The notes under the pieces: model-generated
What the model was told of the DNA's origin: nothing
Seen by the model: only the letters and a program-made list of their open reading frames with translations
The model's database searches: none
DNA from: Clostridia bacterium
GTDB taxonomy: Bacteria > Bacillota > Clostridia > Christensenellales > UBA1242
Reading direction: 5' to 3'
Assembly: GCA_017622115.1 (NCBI GenBank)
Contig: JAGART010000009.1
Location: forward strand, 1 to 9,274
DNA length: 9,274 nucleotides
Part shown: piece by piece, positions 1 through 6,058 of the stretch
Position numbering within the stretch: the first letter of the stretch is position 1
How the letters are laid out: the number at the start of each line of letters is the position of its first letter
Program-made: the position numbers and the translations under genes

Positions 1-1647
1 AGCACTATTGATGGTGTTTATCTTCACGGACACGAAGGTTATCTTCTCGAACAAATGACAAACCCTGCATTCAACAGACGCAAAATGGGTAGATATTCTG
101 ACTGGCAACGTTTTGGTATTGACACAATCAAAGAAATTCGTAAACGTGTAGGTCCAAACTACCCTATTATGTATAGAATTGACCTTTCTCTTGCTTTAAA
201 TTCAACTTATAGAGAAGATATGGACAAAAAGCCATTCAAAAAATTCCGCCACGAACGCACTATTCAACAAACACTTGACTATATGGTAAATCTTGTACGT
301 GCTGGTGTTGATATGTTTGATGTCGATTTAGGTTGTTACGACAACTGGTGGCTTCCTCACCCACCTGCAAGCATGCCTAGCGGTTGCTATTTGGACATAG
401 CAAAGATTGCAAAAGATTATTTTAGAGCAAATAATATTTTATCTAATGCTGGCGAAATTGTACCTATTGTAGGTGTAGGTAAATTAGGTTATCCAGACCT
501 TGCAGAAAAGGCTTTACGTGATGAAAAATGCGATATGATTATGCTTGCTCGTCCACTTCTTGCCGACCCAGAATGGCCAAATAAGGCTTATGCTGGTGAA
601 TGTGAGCAAATTAGACCTTGTATCGGTTGCCACGAGGGTTGCATACGTGAATTTGTAGAGGGTGGACACCCACAATGTGCAGTAAACCCACGTACAGCGT
701 TTGAAGAAGTATTCTCTCGTGAAATACCAAAGGCAGAAAAACAACAAAAAATCGCAGTTGTTGGTGCAGGTCCTGCTGGTATAGTTTCTGCTAAAACTTT
801 AATCGCACGTGGTCATATTGTTGATTTAATCGAAGAAAAAGAAGTTTTGGGTGGTACTATGGTTGCTGGTGGCGTACCTGCAATCAAATATGAAATCAAA
901 AACTACATAAAATATCTTGAAAACGAAGTGGAAGAATTAAAGAAAAACTCAAACTTTACTCTATTTTTAGGTAAAAAAGCAGATATTGATTCACTTAAAA
1001 AAGGCAAGTATGATTCCGTTGTAGTTGCAACTGGAAGTAAAATTTCACTTCCTAACATAAAAGGAATTGAAAACAAAAATGTTATTACAGTAACAGAAGC
1101 ACTTCTCCACCCTGAAATTGTTAAAAAAGCGAAAGAGATTGTTGTCGTAGGTGGTGGTGATTCAGGTTGTGAAACAGCATACTGGGCAAGTATAGAACTT
1201 AAAAAGAAAGTTTCTATTGTAGAACTTAAACCATATTTAATGAGTGAAAGTTGTACAGCAAATCGTGGACACATTTTACACTATTTAGACAAAGCGGGTG
1301 TAACAACACACAATTTAAGTAGCCTTGAAGAAATCACATCAAATTCTGTTATCATAAACAAAAATGTACATAGTAGCGTGCCAAATCCATACAACACTTG
1401 GCAACCTATATTACCTGAAAACATAAGTAACCCACTCGCACCAAAAATCGGTTCAAAGATGCAAAAAGTTGAAATCCCTGCTGATTTAGTTATTATGGCA
1501 CTTGGTACAAAGCCTCAAAACGAACTTTATTTTGATTTAGTTAAATCTAACATTTGCCCACACGTATATCAAGTTGGTGATGCATTTAAACCGGGTAAAA
1601 TTTTTGTAGCAGTTAAAGGTGCTTATCGCCGTTGTAGAGATATCTAA
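1..1647 (+). CDS. Fe-S flavoenzyme of the 2,4-dienoyl-CoA / enoate reductase (old yellow enzyme) family, 5'-truncated
   Basis: The frame is open from base 1, and the first codons (HGHEGYLLEQ) already match the middle of the old-yellow-enzyme barrel, so the ATG at 55 is internal and the gene starts off the left edge. By comparison with E. coli 2,4-dienoyl-CoA reductase about 150 residues are missing; 548 are visible. Window Tyr14 and His120 (in WWLPHPP) align with that enzyme's active-site Tyr/His pair. Cys207, Cys210, Cys214 and Cys226 form the CxxCxxxC-x11-C cluster expected to hold one 4Fe-4S. GAGPAG (255-260) is the FAD-binding glycine motif, GGGDSG (384-389) the NAD(P)H motif, and VGDA (525-528) the closing flavin motif. 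Family members pass hydride from NAD(P)H through FAD, Fe-S and FMN to an activated C=C bond; BaiCD/BaiH bile-acid reductases and 2-enoate reductases belong here. The substrate cannot be read from sequence. The aconitase X dehydratase 14 bases downstream suggests that it reduces a dehydration product. Confidence 0.93.
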   Translation, partial: STIDGVYLHGHEGYLLEQMTNPAFNRRKMGRYSDWQRFGIDTIKEIRKRVGPNYPIMYRIDLSLALNSTYREDMDKKPFKKFRHERTIQQTLDYMVNLVRAGVDMFDVDLGCYDNWWLPHPPASMPSGCYLDIAKIAKDYFRANNILSNAGEIVPIVGVGKLGYPDLAEKALRDEKCDMIMLARPLLADPEWPNKAYAGECEQIRPCIGCHEGCIREFVEGGHPQCAVNPRTAFEEVFSREIPKAEKQQKIAVVGAGPAGIVSAKTLIARGHIVDLIEEKEVLGGTMVAGGVPAIKYEIKNYIKYLENEVEELKKNSNFTLFLGKKADIDSLKKGKYDSVVVATGSKISLPNIKGIENKNVITVTEALLHPEIVKKAKEIVVVGGGDSGCETAYWASIELKKKVSIVELKPYLMSESCTANRGHILHYLDKAGVTTHNLSSLEEITSNSVIINKNVHSSVPNPYNTWQPILPENISNPLAPKIGSKMQKVEIPADLVIMALGTKPQNELYFDLVKSNICPHVYQVGDAFKPGKIFVAVKGAYRRCRDI

Positions 1648-1661
1648 AAATAGGAGTAAAA

Positions 1662-2948
1662 ATGGAATACAATATGAAATTAACGCCTGATGAAGTTGAA
1701 ATTTTGAATGGCTCAAAAGGCGAAGTAATGGCAAAAATGATGCAAACTATGGTAAAACTTGGCGACATTTTTGGGGCAAAGAGAATGGTAGAAATAACCC
1801 ACGATGGGCACATTGTAACATCTATGGGAATTCCCCTACTCAAACCACTTTATCGCACAATGCAAGAAATAATTGATGCAGGCATTACTTCAAAGTGGAA
1901 ATTTACAGCAGACCCTCGCCCTATTGATTATGAAAATGTGAAATGCAATGTTTTGGACAAAGTTGTATTTAGTAAAATAATGTATGGCAAGCAAAAAGAG
2001 TATGAGGAGCAACTCAATAAAGTAGGTTTAAAGTCAAAAGATGCATTCAGTTGTGCTTGCTATTCACCTCAAATGAATAACATTCCAAAACAAGGTGATA
2101 TACTTTCTTGGGCAGAAAGCAGTGCTGTAGTTTATGCAAACTCTGTATTAGGGGCTCGTTGTAATCGTAATAGTGGAATGATAGACCTATTTGGTTGTAT
2201 TTTAGGTAAAGTGCCAGAATTTGGCTTACTTTTAGATGAAAATCGTACAGCAAACTGGGTAATTGAAATTAAAACCAGTAAAAAGCCAGAGGCCCAAATT
2301 TTGGGTAGTGCGATTGGTATTGCTGTTGGTGATGGTGTACCTTATATCAAGGGATTAGACAAATTTATAGGTAAAATTTTAAACGAAACTAATCGTTCAT
2401 ATTTAAAAGATATGGGAGCAGCGAGCGCTAGTAATGGTGCAGTTGGACTTTATCACGTAGAAAACCTTACACCAGAAGCAGTAGAACTAGGCGAAAAACT
2501 TATTCGTAAAGATGCAAAAACTCTTGTAATTGATGATGCATATTTACAAAAAACTTACGAAAGTTATCCTATACTTTGGAAGAATAAAGATGCAAAGCCC
2601 AAATTATGTTTTATAGGTTGCCCCCACCTATCAATGGAGCAACTTAATACGTGGACTGACCTTATCTTTACAAATTTGATTAAAAATGGTAATTCACAAG
2701 TTACTTGTCGTACAATTATGACCACTTCCCCAGCGATTGCGGAAGAATTTAAAAAGACAAGTCAATATTTAAAATTACAAGCAACTGGCGTAAAATTAAC
2801 AAGTATTTGTCCATTAATGTATTTAAACAACCCACTTACTCACAAGCGACCTATTATGACCTGCTCAAATAAACTTCGCACATACACAGCAGCAAGATTT
2901 TATCCAGAGCAACAACTTTTAGACATAATTACAGGAAAGGAGGCATAA
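1662..2948 (+). CDS. Aconitase X (AcnX/DUF521) large catalytic subunit
   Basis: This 428-residue protein reads as the catalytic domain of aconitase X, an Fe-S hydro-lyase related to aconitase. Diagnostic stretches are WAESSAVVYANSVLGAR (150-166) followed by Cys167-Asn-Arg, IGCPH (318-322), SICP with Cys383, and CSNK (401-404) near the C-terminus. Cysteines at 131, 133, 167, 320 and 383 are candidate cluster ligands or active-site residues. Characterised family members are cis-3-hydroxy-L-proline dehydratases in bacteria and phosphomevalonate dehydratase in archaea. This sequence alone does not choose between them or a new substrate. The ATG at 1662 is preferred over the one at 1674 because AGGAG (1652-1656) sits five bases upstream of it. 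The gene lies 14 bases after the flavoenzyme and 3 bases before the small subunit, so all three are probably co-transcribed. Confidence 0.9.
   Translation: MEYNMKLTPDEVEILNGSKGEVMAKMMQTMVKLGDIFGAKRMVEITHDGHIVTSMGIPLLKPLYRTMQEIIDAGITSKWKFTADPRPIDYENVKCNVLDKVVFSKIMYGKQKEYEEQLNKVGLKSKDAFSCACYSPQMNNIPKQGDILSWAESSAVVYANSVLGARCNRNSGMIDLFGCILGKVPEFGLLLDENRTANWVIEIKTSKKPEAQILGSAIGIAVGDGVPYIKGLDKFIGKILNETNRSYLKDMGAASASNGAVGLYHVENLTPEAVELGEKLIRKDAKTLVIDDAYLQKTYESYPILWKNKDAKPKLCFIGCPHLSMEQLNTWTDLIFTNLIKNGNSQVTCRTIMTTSPAIAEEFKKTSQYLKLQATGVKLTSICPLMYLNNPLTHKRPIMTCSNKLRTYTAARFYPEQQLLDIITGKEA
2936..2943 (+). promoter_or_regulatory. Ribosome binding site of the AcnX small subunit, inside the large-subunit gene
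   Basis: AAAGGAGG, a near-perfect Shine-Dalgarno sequence, lies within the last codons of the large-subunit gene, eight bases before the ATG at 2952. This arrangement favours translational coupling and balanced production of the two subunits, and it fixes the small-subunit start. Confidence 0.85.
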
Positions 2949-2951
2949 TCT

Positions 2952-3404
2952 ATGGCAGACAAAACTTTTTATGGTAGAGTACTTTGTTCGGGCGAGATTA
3001 CAGGCGAAGCCCTTGTAACTCACGGCGGACTTAATACTTTGGCAACCTTTCAAAAAAGTGCGTTAAAAAATGCAAAAGAAATTATAGGTAGTGACCAAAA
3101 CAATCCTGATTTATATGGCAAAGTTATCACTGGCAAAATTTTGTGTTTACCTAACACAATAGGTTCAACTACTGGTGGAATGGTATTACAAACTGTTTGT
3201 TCAATGAAGCTTAACCCGAGTGCTATGCTTTTTGCAAATGAAATAGACTCCCTTGCTGCAAGTGGTGTAATTTTGGCAAAATATTGGGAAAACAGCACAA
3301 TGATTGCTATCGACAAACTTGGTAAAGAATTTTTAGACTATGTAAAGACAGGCGACACTATACAAATTAAACTCGATGGCACTGTTATTGTAAAAAGAAT
3401 GTAA
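2952..3404 (+). CDS. Aconitase X (DUF126) small swivel subunit
   Basis: The 150-residue product matches the small, swivelling-domain subunit of aconitase X (DUF126). It begins GRVLCSGEITGEALV, has a conserved KVITGKILCLP block, and carries IGSTTGG (70-76), where the family usually has a GSSTG-type loop containing the active-site serine; Ser72 is the likely equivalent. The later block with AANE-like and SGVILAK residues (about 94-110) fits the family fold. In single-chain AcnX proteins this domain is fused to the catalytic domain; here it is a separate gene, the two-subunit form. Its length is normal and no residues look lost. It closes the flavoenzyme-AcnX operon. No strong intrinsic terminator follows; the next recognisable signals are the dyad and promoter of the PH-like gene. 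Confidence 0.88.
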   Translation: MADKTFYGRVLCSGEITGEALVTHGGLNTLATFQKSALKNAKEIIGSDQNNPDLYGKVITGKILCLPNTIGSTTGGMVLQTVCSMKLNPSAMLFANEIDSLAASGVILAKYWENSTMIAIDKLGKEFLDYVKTGDTIQIKLDGTVIVKRM

Positions 3405-3407
3405 CAA

Positions 3408-3432
3408 ATAGTTTACTTTTTCAATAAACTAT
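3408..3432. repeat. 8-bp dyad overlapping the PH-like gene promoter
   Basis: ATAGTTTA (3408-3415) and TAAACTAT (3425-3432) are perfect inverted repeats around a nine-base centre. The dyad begins three bases after the AcnX small-subunit stop and covers the -35 hexamer and most of the spacer of the next promoter. It could be a repressor operator. A terminator is less likely because the stem is AT-only apart from one G-C pair and no T run follows. Confidence 0.5.
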
Positions 3433-3440
3433 GATAAAAT
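3412..3440 (+). promoter_or_regulatory. Putative vegetative promoter for the PH-domain-like gene
   Basis: TTTACT (3412-3417, four of six matches to TTGACA) is followed after 17 bases by TAAAAT (3435-3440, five of six matches to TATAAT). A TGA directly before the -10 makes an extended -10 element. Transcription would start near 3447, just ahead of AAAGGAG (3455-3461) and the ATG at 3469. The gene may also receive read-through from the AcnX operon. Confidence 0.55.
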
Positions 3441-3468
3441 ATTTAAAATTTTTTAAAGGAGAAATCTT

Positions 3469-3861
3469 ATGGCTTCTACCGCTGCAAAAAAATATGGTGA
3501 TGATTGTGTAGAATTATGGAAAGACCGCAAACGTTGGTGCGGACTTCCCCTATCATTTACTCGTTATAGTATTGTACAAAAGCCAGGAAAATGGTGTAAA
3601 TTAATCGTTGATAAAGGTTTACTTACAAGTCATATCGAAGAAGTTAATGTATTCCGTATAGATGATACTACTATTTTTGAATCATTTACAAACAAATTTT
3701 GGGGTACTGGTACACTTAAAGTTTATTGTAAAGATGCTTCAAGCGACCACGTAGATTGCATACGTATCAAAAACCCGTCAAAAGTACGTAATTTAATTAA
3801 CGAACTTATTGAAGACGACCGTAAATCACGCAATGTTCAATATGGTGAAATGCAATTTTAA
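3469..3861 (+). CDS. Small bacterial PH-domain-like protein (DUF304/bPH type)
   Basis: The 130-residue protein resembles single bacterial pleckstrin-homology-like domains. It has an early W-DRKRW-GLPLSFTRY segment (about 17-33), a KGLLTSHIEEVNVFRIDD strand pattern (about 49-66), an FWGTGTLKVYCKD segment (about 77-89), and a final amphipathic helix IKNPSKVRNLINELIEDDRKSRN. No signal peptide or membrane segment is visible, so it is expected in the cytoplasm, possibly at the inner face of the membrane. Bacterial PH-like domains have no single known function, so none is assigned. Good ribosome binding site AAAGGAG (3455-3461), seven bases from ATG. It forms a single-gene unit with its own promoter and a strong terminator. 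Family call is by pattern, not by alignment. Confidence 0.7.
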   Translation: MASTAAKKYGDDCVELWKDRKRWCGLPLSFTRYSIVQKPGKWCKLIVDKGLLTSHIEEVNVFRIDDTTIFESFTNKFWGTGTLKVYCKDASSDHVDCIRIKNPSKVRNLINELIEDDRKSRNVQYGEMQF

Positions 3862-3864
3862 ATT

Positions 3865-3908
3865 AAAAAACAAGGTAATCAAACCTTGTTTTTTGTTTTT
3901 ATTTTTTA
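3865..3908 (+). terminator. Rho-independent terminator after the PH-like gene
   Basis: AAAAAACAAGGT (3865-3876) pairs perfectly with ACCTTGTTTTTT (3883-3894) around a six-base loop. The stem runs straight into a long T-rich tract to 3908. It starts four bases after the stop codon and insulates the next promoter from upstream transcription. Confidence 0.92.
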
Positions 3909-3949
3909 ATTCTAGTGAAAAAATTTATACAAATTTTGGCTATTTAGAC

Positions 3950-3980
3950 TTGACACCCCCCCCCCTAGCCGTGCTATAAT
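3950..3980 (+). promoter_or_regulatory. Sigma-A-type promoter with a C10 spacer tract, upstream of the two-TM protein gene
   Basis: The -35 TTGACA (3950-3955) and -10 TATAAT (3975-3980) both match consensus fully, and TGC before the -10 gives an extended -10. They are 19 bases apart, two more than optimal, and ten of those bases are a run of C. Transcription would start near 3987, leaving a leader of about 70 bases before the ATG at 4057. The preceding terminator means this is probably the only promoter for the downstream gene, so its strength should set expression. Confidence 0.85.
3956..3965 (+). repeat. Homopolymeric C10 tract inside the promoter spacer
   Basis: Ten consecutive C residues lie directly after the -35 hexamer. 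No other C or G run this long is seen in this AT-rich window. Slippage during replication would change the -35/-10 spacing: loss of one or two C would give 18 or 17 bases and should strengthen the promoter, gain would weaken it. Poly-C or poly-G spacer tracts act in this way in Neisseria opc and porA. Confidence 0.95.
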
Positions 3981-4056
3981 GTGAATAAGTTGGACAAACC
4001 CTATACAATTTTTAAAGGGCAAATTCTACTTAAATAAACAATTAGGAGTACAAAAA

Positions 4057-5142
4057 ATGGCAAGAAAAAAATTAACACCATTACAAGAAACTTACAAACA
4101 AATGAAAGTTATTAACCGCAAGTTAGATGGCTTGGGAGCAAAAGTTAGAAAAGCTATTCCTTATATTTTGGGAGGTTCTGCTTTTACAGCGTGGGCTGTT
4201 AAATCAGTAATTGAATACAACGTTGCAAGAGATAACTACTTAACAAATGCTTATATGGAATTGCAAAGTCAAGCACAATATCAAGCAGGTTATGAATTTC
4301 AATTAAATGTTATGAATGTATTAAATTTAGGTGATGTAACGTTAAACAGACAATCATTTCTTAATTATCTATATGGAAATGATAATATTGCTAAAACCCA
4401 ATGGGATAAATTACAAGAAAACAATCCTGAATTATATAACAACATTAGGAGTGATTTGTCTAGTTTTGATGACCAATTTGCTAGAGAACGTGGTTTTGCT
4501 GATTATGGCGAGTTTTCAAATTATTTACAAGAAAATTATCCAGAGTGTATAGCCTCTTATAACCTTAGTACTGGTGAATGGACTTTTGGAGACCCATCAA
4601 CTCTCACTTACGAAAGAATGTGTGAAGTGGCTTATATTGCTATTGACTTACAACAATATCGTACATCACAAGTTATTTCTAATCACGCTAACGAACTTTT
4701 ATCACAAGGTATTGATATAGATGCAATGCTTAATACAGAAGTACAATTCCCGCAAACTGAACAAGAATTTGAAAGTTTTTATGCTTTTACAAATCAAATG
4801 GGTGGACAAAATTTATCTCACCCAACAGCGGAAGGTCTTGAAAATTATGGTGTAGATAGCAAAATTTCTGCAAAAGGACTTTTAGATGAAATGTCTGACA
4901 GCCCACTTGATTTAAGTACAGTACAACTTGAAGATGCTCTTGATATTGGTATTGCTGGTGCGTTGCTCGCTGTGGGTACTGCTTGTATCGCAGATAAGGC
5001 TATGCAATACTTTGGCAAAGGTGGCAAAGGCAAACAAGCATTAGGAAAACTTTCTGAAAAATTTGGCGATAAAATAAATGCAGTAACAAAATACATTAAA
5101 AATGATAAAGTAAAAGACAACGGACAAGAAAAACAACGCTAA
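4057..5142 (+). CDS. Unrecognised protein with two putative membrane segments flanking a large acidic region
   Basis: I do not recognise this 361-residue family. The first 32 residues are strongly basic (ten K/R, two D/E). A moderately hydrophobic stretch (about 33-53, AIPYILGGSAFTAWAVKSVI) follows, then about 240 polar, Gln/Asn/Glu/Tyr-rich residues with helical character. A second hydrophobic, Gly/Ala-rich stretch (about 296-315, GIAGALLAVGTACIA) precedes a lysine-rich tail (316-361). By the positive-inside rule both termini would be cytoplasmic and the acidic middle outside. No cleavable signal peptide, lipobox, LPXTG or repeat is seen. The first segment is borderline, so an internal soluble protein with two buried helices is possible. 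AGGAG (4044-4048) is eight bases from the ATG. The gene is a monocistronic unit between two terminators, driven by the C10-spacer promoter, which fits a surface molecule subject to on/off switching. That role is inferred. Confidence 0.8.
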   Translation: MARKKLTPLQETYKQMKVINRKLDGLGAKVRKAIPYILGGSAFTAWAVKSVIEYNVARDNYLTNAYMELQSQAQYQAGYEFQLNVMNVLNLGDVTLNRQSFLNYLYGNDNIAKTQWDKLQENNPELYNNIRSDLSSFDDQFARERGFADYGEFSNYLQENYPECIASYNLSTGEWTFGDPSTLTYERMCEVAYIAIDLQQYRTSQVISNHANELLSQGIDIDAMLNTEVQFPQTEQEFESFYAFTNQMGGQNLSHPTAEGLENYGVDSKISAKGLLDEMSDSPLDLSTVQLEDALDIGIAGALLAVGTACIADKAMQYFGKGGKGKQALGKLSEKFGDKINAVTKYIKNDKVKDNGQEKQR

Positions 5143-5161
5143 TAGCAACCTTATAAATTAT

Positions 5162-5199
5162 AAAAAACATATTAGTTGACTAATATGTTTTTTGTTTTT
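5162..5199. terminator. Bidirectional intrinsic terminator between converging genes
   Basis: AAAAAACATATTAG (5162-5175) pairs perfectly with CTAATATGTTTTTT (5180-5193) around a TTGA loop, followed by GTTTTT on the plus strand. Read from the other strand the same stem ends in TTTTTT and an AT-rich stretch. It lies between the stop of the two-TM gene (5142) and the stop of the spoVT-like gene (5205), so it can serve both. Confidence 0.9.
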
Positions 5200-5204
5200 A
5201 TGTA

Positions 5205-5732
5205 TTAGTAATTTAAAAAGTAGTCGGCTAAAAAGTCTGCGATATTATTTGCAATATCACGATAACTTTCTCCTATACCATCTGGGCTGGAAATGATTAC
5301 ACCACCCAACAAATCGCCACCAGAAACAATAGGTTGAATAAAACAGTCTTCTTCTAAAATATAATCTGTTGTTAAATTAAATTTTTCCGTTTTATCAACC
5401 GCTTCACGATTATTTAGAATATTTTGTAATTCTTGTGTAAGATTACCTTCTGGCAAATCTTTTTTACCATTTTTACAAACTACTTTTTCAGTATCTAGCA
5501 CAAAGATTTGACAATTTCTGCCTGCAACAGCAACCTTTACAATAGAATCAGCCAAAGGAGCAATCTCCCTTATAAGATGAAACTTTCGCATAACCACTTG
5601 TTGATTAGAACAAGCACTAAACTCCATTAAATCACCATAATTTATACGCAATGCCTTACGCACTTCCCGAGGAATTACTACCCTACCTAAAACGTCCACG
5701 TGTCTTAACATTCCCTTTTTTTCGTCTGCCAT
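5205..5732 (-). CDS. spoVT: SpoVT-like transcriptional regulator (AbrB DNA-binding domain plus GAF domain)
   Basis: The 175-residue length and layout match stage V sporulation protein T (178 residues in B. subtilis). Residues about 7-52 are a SpoVT-AbrB swapped-hairpin DNA-binding domain with the signature HVDVLGRVVIPREVRKALRI. Residues about 55-172 form the GAF-like sensor domain, including FIQPIVSGGDLLGGVIISS. In Bacillus, SpoVT is a late forespore regulator that tunes sigma-G-dependent genes. AAGGAG (5739-5744) lies six bases from the ATG. The gene stands alone, convergent with the two-TM gene. A sigma-G-like promoter sequence is present just upstream. Clostridia can carry several SpoVT/AbrB paralogues, so this may not be the true orthologue. 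Confidence 0.88.
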   Translation of the reverse strand: MADEKKGMLRHVDVLGRVVIPREVRKALRINYGDLMEFSACSNQQVVMRKFHLIREIAPLADSIVKVAVAGRNCQIFVLDTEKVVCKNGKKDLPEGNLTQELQNILNNREAVDKTEKFNLTTDYILEEDCFIQPIVSGGDLLGGVIISSPDGIGESYRDIANNIADFLADYFLNY

Positions 5733-5757
5733 AATTTTCTCCTTAAATCTTTGTTAT

Positions 5758-5786
5758 TAGTATAAATATAATGTTATTTTTTATAC
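5758..5786 (-). promoter_or_regulatory. Putative sigma-G-like promoter of the spoVT-like gene
   Basis: On the minus strand GTATA (5786-5782) is followed after 17 bases by TATACTA (5764-5758). This resembles the forespore sigma-G pattern (GYATA, about 17-18 bases, CATACTA-like), and B. subtilis spoVT is under sigma-G control. The start would be near 5750, giving a leader of roughly 18 bases. In such AT-rich DNA the match could be chance, and TATACT is also five of six for a vegetative -10, although no good TTGACA accompanies it. Confidence 0.4.
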
Positions 5787-5830
5787 ATAAAAAAGAGAAA
5801 AATTAAAAATAAAAAAGGCTTGTTGCTGCA

Positions 5831-5897
5831 TTTTTAGACTAATTTAATAATTTAGAGTTGGAGCAGAAATGACCCAATACTTTTTAGACTGCTTTAA
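5831..5897. repeat. Imperfect 17-base direct repeat spaced by exactly 50 bases
   Basis: TTTTTAGACT, two variable bases, then TTTAA occurs at 5831-5847 and again at 5881-5897. The related octamer TTTAGACT also sits just before the -35 of the C10 promoter (3943-3950). This may be a binding site or the remnant of a repeated element; function is unknown. Confidence 0.45.
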
Positions 5898-6058
5898 GTA
5901 TTGAAAAGTACTTAACAAGAGAAAAACAATAAACAATATAGAATGTTAAAGAATAAAAATTGTGTATAAATTAATAATACATCTAAAGTTTTTAAAAAAA
6001 TAACACAAAACAAATTATGCATCAACTTAATTTAATATATCAGCAACTAATATAAAAT

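Larger units (their letters stand above)
5733..6058. other. 326-base AT-rich intergenic region with repeat, hairpin and a very short ORF
   Basis: No recognised gene lies here. The right of the SpoVT start holds its ribosome binding site and putative promoter (to 5786). Beyond that are a direct repeat (5831-5847 and 5881-5897), an 11-codon ORF (5869-5904) preceded by GGAG, and a 7-bp hairpin (TTAAGTA 5894-5900, TACTTAA 5909-5915). Nothing is seen from about 5950 to 6058 except AT-rich DNA downstream of the nucleotidase gene, with no convincing terminator. Confidence 0.7.

Noticed and set aside
55..57. ATG as the start of the flavoenzyme gene
   Set aside because: The frame is open to base 1 and the codons before this ATG already match a conserved internal barrel motif, so the gene is cut by the window edge.
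903..1274. Minus-strand 123-codon ORF and similar antisense ORFs within the plus-strand genes
   Set aside because: They are shadows of strongly supported genes, with no ribosome binding site or domain signature of their own.
3408..3440. Intrinsic terminator of the AcnX operon
   Set aside because: The stem is weak and AT-rich and is followed by GATAAAAT rather than a T run; the promoter/operator reading fits better.
3987..4056. Riboswitch in the leader of the two-TM gene
   Set aside because: The leader is only about 70 bases and AT-rich, with just a four-base CCCT/AGGG pairing and no recognisable aptamer.
6020..6058. Possible terminator after the nucleotidase gene
   Set aside because: Only a five-base AT stem around TAGTTGCTG could be found, which is too weak to call.
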